Shown here piece after piece: positions 61,177-64,000 of a stretch of 64,000 nucleotides of DNA. The stretch comes from Brevundimonas sp. Root608. Lineage in GTDB: Bacteria > Pseudomonadota > Alphaproteobacteria > Caulobacterales > Caulobacteraceae. The notes under the pieces are model-generated. The model did no database searches and was not told the DNA's origin. It worked only from the letters and a program-made list of their open reading frames with translations. Position 1 is the stretch's first letter. Each line of letters opens with the position of its first letter. Both the position numbers and the translations under genes were made by a program. Location: assembly GCF_001427825.1 (NCBI RefSeq), contig NZ_LMGT01000006.1, forward strand, positions 124,001 to 188,000. The letters run 5' to 3'.

Positions 61177-62091
61177 TCACATGGATGACGGCGGGGCGAG
61201 CGTGCCCAGGACGGCGACCACGGCGAGCAGCACGGCTCCGACCCCGGTCTCCGCGATGATGTTGAGCCGGAGCCGGCGGAGCGCCTGTCGCGGATTCTCG
61301 CCCCGCCCCAGAACCACACCCAGGGCCGGGGTCAGGCGGAAGCGGTTTGTCGCTGCAATGGCGAGCATCAGCGCGAACAGGGCGAGCTTGGCGATCAGGA
61401 GTTGGCCGTAGAGGCTGGTTCCCAGGCCCGTGACGCGCTCAGGTCCGATCATGAACCAGCTGTTCCCCAGCCCACTCAGCACCAGCAGGGCGACGGCCAG
61501 GGTCCCCCAGCCAGAGAACCCGCGCAGGGCGTGATGGATCTCCGGGTCGTCCGTGGCCGTTCGGCGCAGCAGGAGGATGGTCAAGGCCATCAAGGCGCCC
61601 AGCCACAGAGCAGCGGAGACGGCATGGATTACGGCGGCGGTCAGGTGCAGCAGCGCGCCCGGCCCCTCCGTCCCGGCGGCATGACCCGTCCAGGCGAAAC
61701 TGGCGGATGCGACCACTCCAACCGTAGACAGCACTGTCCAGAGCGCCCGTCCCGGCTTGAGAACGATGATCGCGAGCAGTGCGAACGCGGCGACAACGGC
61801 CCGGGCGACCATGGCCATGCCCAAGGCCATGCCCGTGACCATAAAGGACAGCGAAGCGAGTTTGAGCCCTTCGCTCAACGACCCCGCCATGACCGCTGTC
61901 TGGGCCACGAGGGCGGCGAGCGATCCCAGGACCACGACGCTCGCCGCGACGATCAGCGTGGGGCGCGCCCAGACGAGGCTCGGCCCGTTGGAATCCCTGA
62001 AGCTGTAGAGCAGGAACAGCGGCGCGCCGAGAAGGACGACCGCGCCGCTGTATTGAAGCCAGCGAAGCGCGATGACCGCGACTTCCAGCAC
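61177..62091 (-). CDS. copD: Copper resistance protein CopD
   Basis: The protein has 304 residues with about eight membrane helices. FAWTGHAAGTEGPGALLHLT and AVIHAVSAALWLGALMALT hold the His residues of the family. It is thought to carry copper across the inner membrane after CopC binds it. It lies 4 bp behind copC and ends the operon. Confidence 0.9.
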   Translation of the reverse strand: MLEVAVIALRWLQYSGAVVLLGAPLFLLYSFRDSNGPSLVWARPTLIVAASVVVLGSLAALVAQTAVMAGSLSEGLKLASLSFMVTGMALGMAMVARAVVAAFALLAIIVLKPGRALWTVLSTVGVVASASFAWTGHAAGTEGPGALLHLTAAVIHAVSAALWLGALMALTILLLRRTATDDPEIHHALRGFSGWGTLAVALLVLSGLGNSWFMIGPERVTGLGTSLYGQLLIAKLALFALMLAIAATNRFRLTPALGVVLGRGENPRQALRRLRLNIIAETGVGAVLLAVVAVLGTLAPPSSM

Positions 62092-62095
62092 AGCG

Positions 62096-62458
62096 TCAGC
62101 GCACGGTGAAGGTATAGGAGCCCGTCATGCGGTGCCCGTCACGCGACGCGATGCGCCAATCGACGCGGTAGGCCCCGGCGGCCAGCGGGCGCGTCAGGAC
62201 CCCCGTCAGAGTCTTGCCGTCCTCGGCGACTGCGGTCCGGACCGCGACCTTGTCACCCGCTGCATTGACGACATCAAAGCCGGAAAAGGCGGGAACCGTG
62301 CGCTCGCTGAACGTCAGGCTCAGCGTCCGGGTCGCGGACACAGTCGTGTTGGGCGCCGGTGTCCCGCTGACCAGCCGGGCGTGGGCCGCGGCCGGTCCGG
62401 CGGCGAACGCGACGATCGTCGCGACGGCGATAAGGGGCGCGGGATTGAAGTTGCGCAT
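62096..62458 (-). CDS. copC: Periplasmic copper-binding protein CopC
   Basis: The protein has 120 residues. The signal peptide ends GPAAA, leaving AHARLV as the mature N-terminus; that first His and the His in DGHRMTGSY are the expected Cu(II) ligands. FSERTVPAFSGFDVV and AAGAYRVDWRIAS are typical. I chose ATG 62458 with AGGAG ahead. It diverges from ccrM across 225 bp. Confidence 0.92.
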   Translation of the reverse strand: MRNFNPAPLIAVATIVAFAAGPAAAHARLVSGTPAPNTTVSATRTLSLTFSERTVPAFSGFDVVNAAGDKVAVRTAVAEDGKTLTGVLTRPLAAGAYRVDWRIASRDGHRMTGSYTFTVR

Positions 62459-62580
62459 GCCTGGTCTCCTGACGTCCGGCCGCTTCCGGCCCTGTGTTTC
62501 TCTACGCGCCACGAGCGCGCTTTCCTCATGAAGGACGATCGCGGCCAATCCAAGGACCGACCGCGGCCCCCTTATGCAAA

Positions 62581-62607
62581 CTCCCTCCCCCGAAGTGGGG
62601 AGGAAGA
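62581..62607. repeat. Short relative of the multi-hairpin element
   Basis: CTCCCTCCCC-CGAAG-TGGGGAGG forms one hairpin followed by AAGAACG. It resembles the first part of the element inserted in the DUF1365 gene at 4431. It lies 13 bp before the CtrA box of ccrM. Confidence 0.5.
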
Positions 62608-62619
62608 ACGATGGGTCGC

Positions 62620-63763
<1,144 letters not shown>

Positions 63764-63901
63764 GCTGCGACCGATCGTCTGGGTGCGGTAACCGACAGAG
63801 AAGACACGCGAAATTCGCTTCTTTCGGACGGAACCCGTCCACCTGACCGATGGTTGATACAGGAGCGCCCCCGGCCCCGGGGCGCCGACGGAACCATCGA
63901 G

Positions 63902-64000
63902 ATGAAGATCGCCCAGGTCACCCCCCTGTATGAGGCCGTGCCTCCGAAGCTGTACGGCGGCACCGAGCGCGTCGTGGCGCACCTGACCGACGCCCTGGTC
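63902..64000 (+). CDS. Glycosyltransferase family 4-like protein, 5' end only
   Basis: Only 33 codons are inside the window. MKIAQVTPLYEAVPPKLYGG followed by TERVVAHLTDALV is the standard N-terminal loop of family 4 glycosyltransferases. It would transfer a sugar from a nucleotide donor. Nothing more can be said of its acceptor. The gene lies 138 bp after ccrM. Confidence 0.7.
   Translation, partial: MKIAQVTPLYEAVPPKLYGGTERVVAHLTDALV

Overview
The window is a GC-rich, gene-dense chromosomal segment of an alphaproteobacterium of the order Caulobacterales, most likely Brevundimonas or a close relative. The evidence is the pairing of sciP beside flgE, a ccrM DNA methyltransferase with a CtrA-type box in its leader, sigma-54 promoters on hook genes, and the general gene complement. 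I saw no rRNA, tRNA, CRISPR array, prophage or complete insertion sequence. Taxonomy is inferred from gene content alone.

Layout. 1-4.9 kb: a cut-off SGNH hydrolase, then a divergent lipid-modification cluster (CFA-like methyltransferase and DUF2177 on the minus strand; FAD oxidoreductase and DUF1365 on the plus strand). 5-7.4 kb: scoAB CoA transferase and a helical protein. 7.35-10.8 kb: an Mla/MCE lipid ABC transporter. 10.9-13.6 kb: a UdgX plus radical-SAM DNA repair pair. 13.7-21.1 kb: hook genes flgL-flgK and fliK-flgD-flgE with facing sigma-54 promoters, followed by the CtrA antagonist sciP. 21-30 kb: mnmA, hemerythrin, thioesterase, HxlR, GST, thiolase, M1 peptidase and small proteins. 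30-38.9 kb: bd/CIO-type quinol oxidase with a tiny DUF2474 gene, a MASE1-like kinase, thiE, the iron-storage pair bfd/bfr, and an ABC-2 exporter. 39-42 kb: DUF2975/XRE module, TspO-like protein, efp, inositol phosphatase. 42-47 kb: a more accessory-looking block with a hybrid kinase, two small lipoproteins and an HWE-type kinase, with a copy of one 54-bp repeat in each gap after the hybrid kinase. 47-64 kb: recN, bamD, prs, a tandem pair of unknown lipoproteins, rplY, pth, a copper chaperone, ychF, ppdK, copCD, ccrM and the start of a glycosyltransferase.

How it fits together. sciP and ccrM, two parts of the CtrA/GcrA/CcrM cell-cycle circuit, both carry a TTAA-N7-TTA(A/G) box with a nearly identical core. 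The hook genes upstream of sciP belong to the same cell-cycle-timed programme. Bfr and Bfd store and release iron and share a 15-bp upstream motif. CopCD and a PCuAC lipoprotein handle periplasmic copper.

The most unusual content is repetitive. Three 136-137 bp elements with paired inverted arms are present, one of which supplies the 5' coding sequence of the DUF1365 gene. A different multi-hairpin element is inserted in frame in the middle of the same gene. Other noteworthy items are two blocks of three 9-bp units upstream of scoA, the 54-bp repeat family at 44.3-47.0 kb, a tandem motif in front of the DUF2975/XRE/ABC module, and the unknown four-cysteine lipoprotein paralogues.
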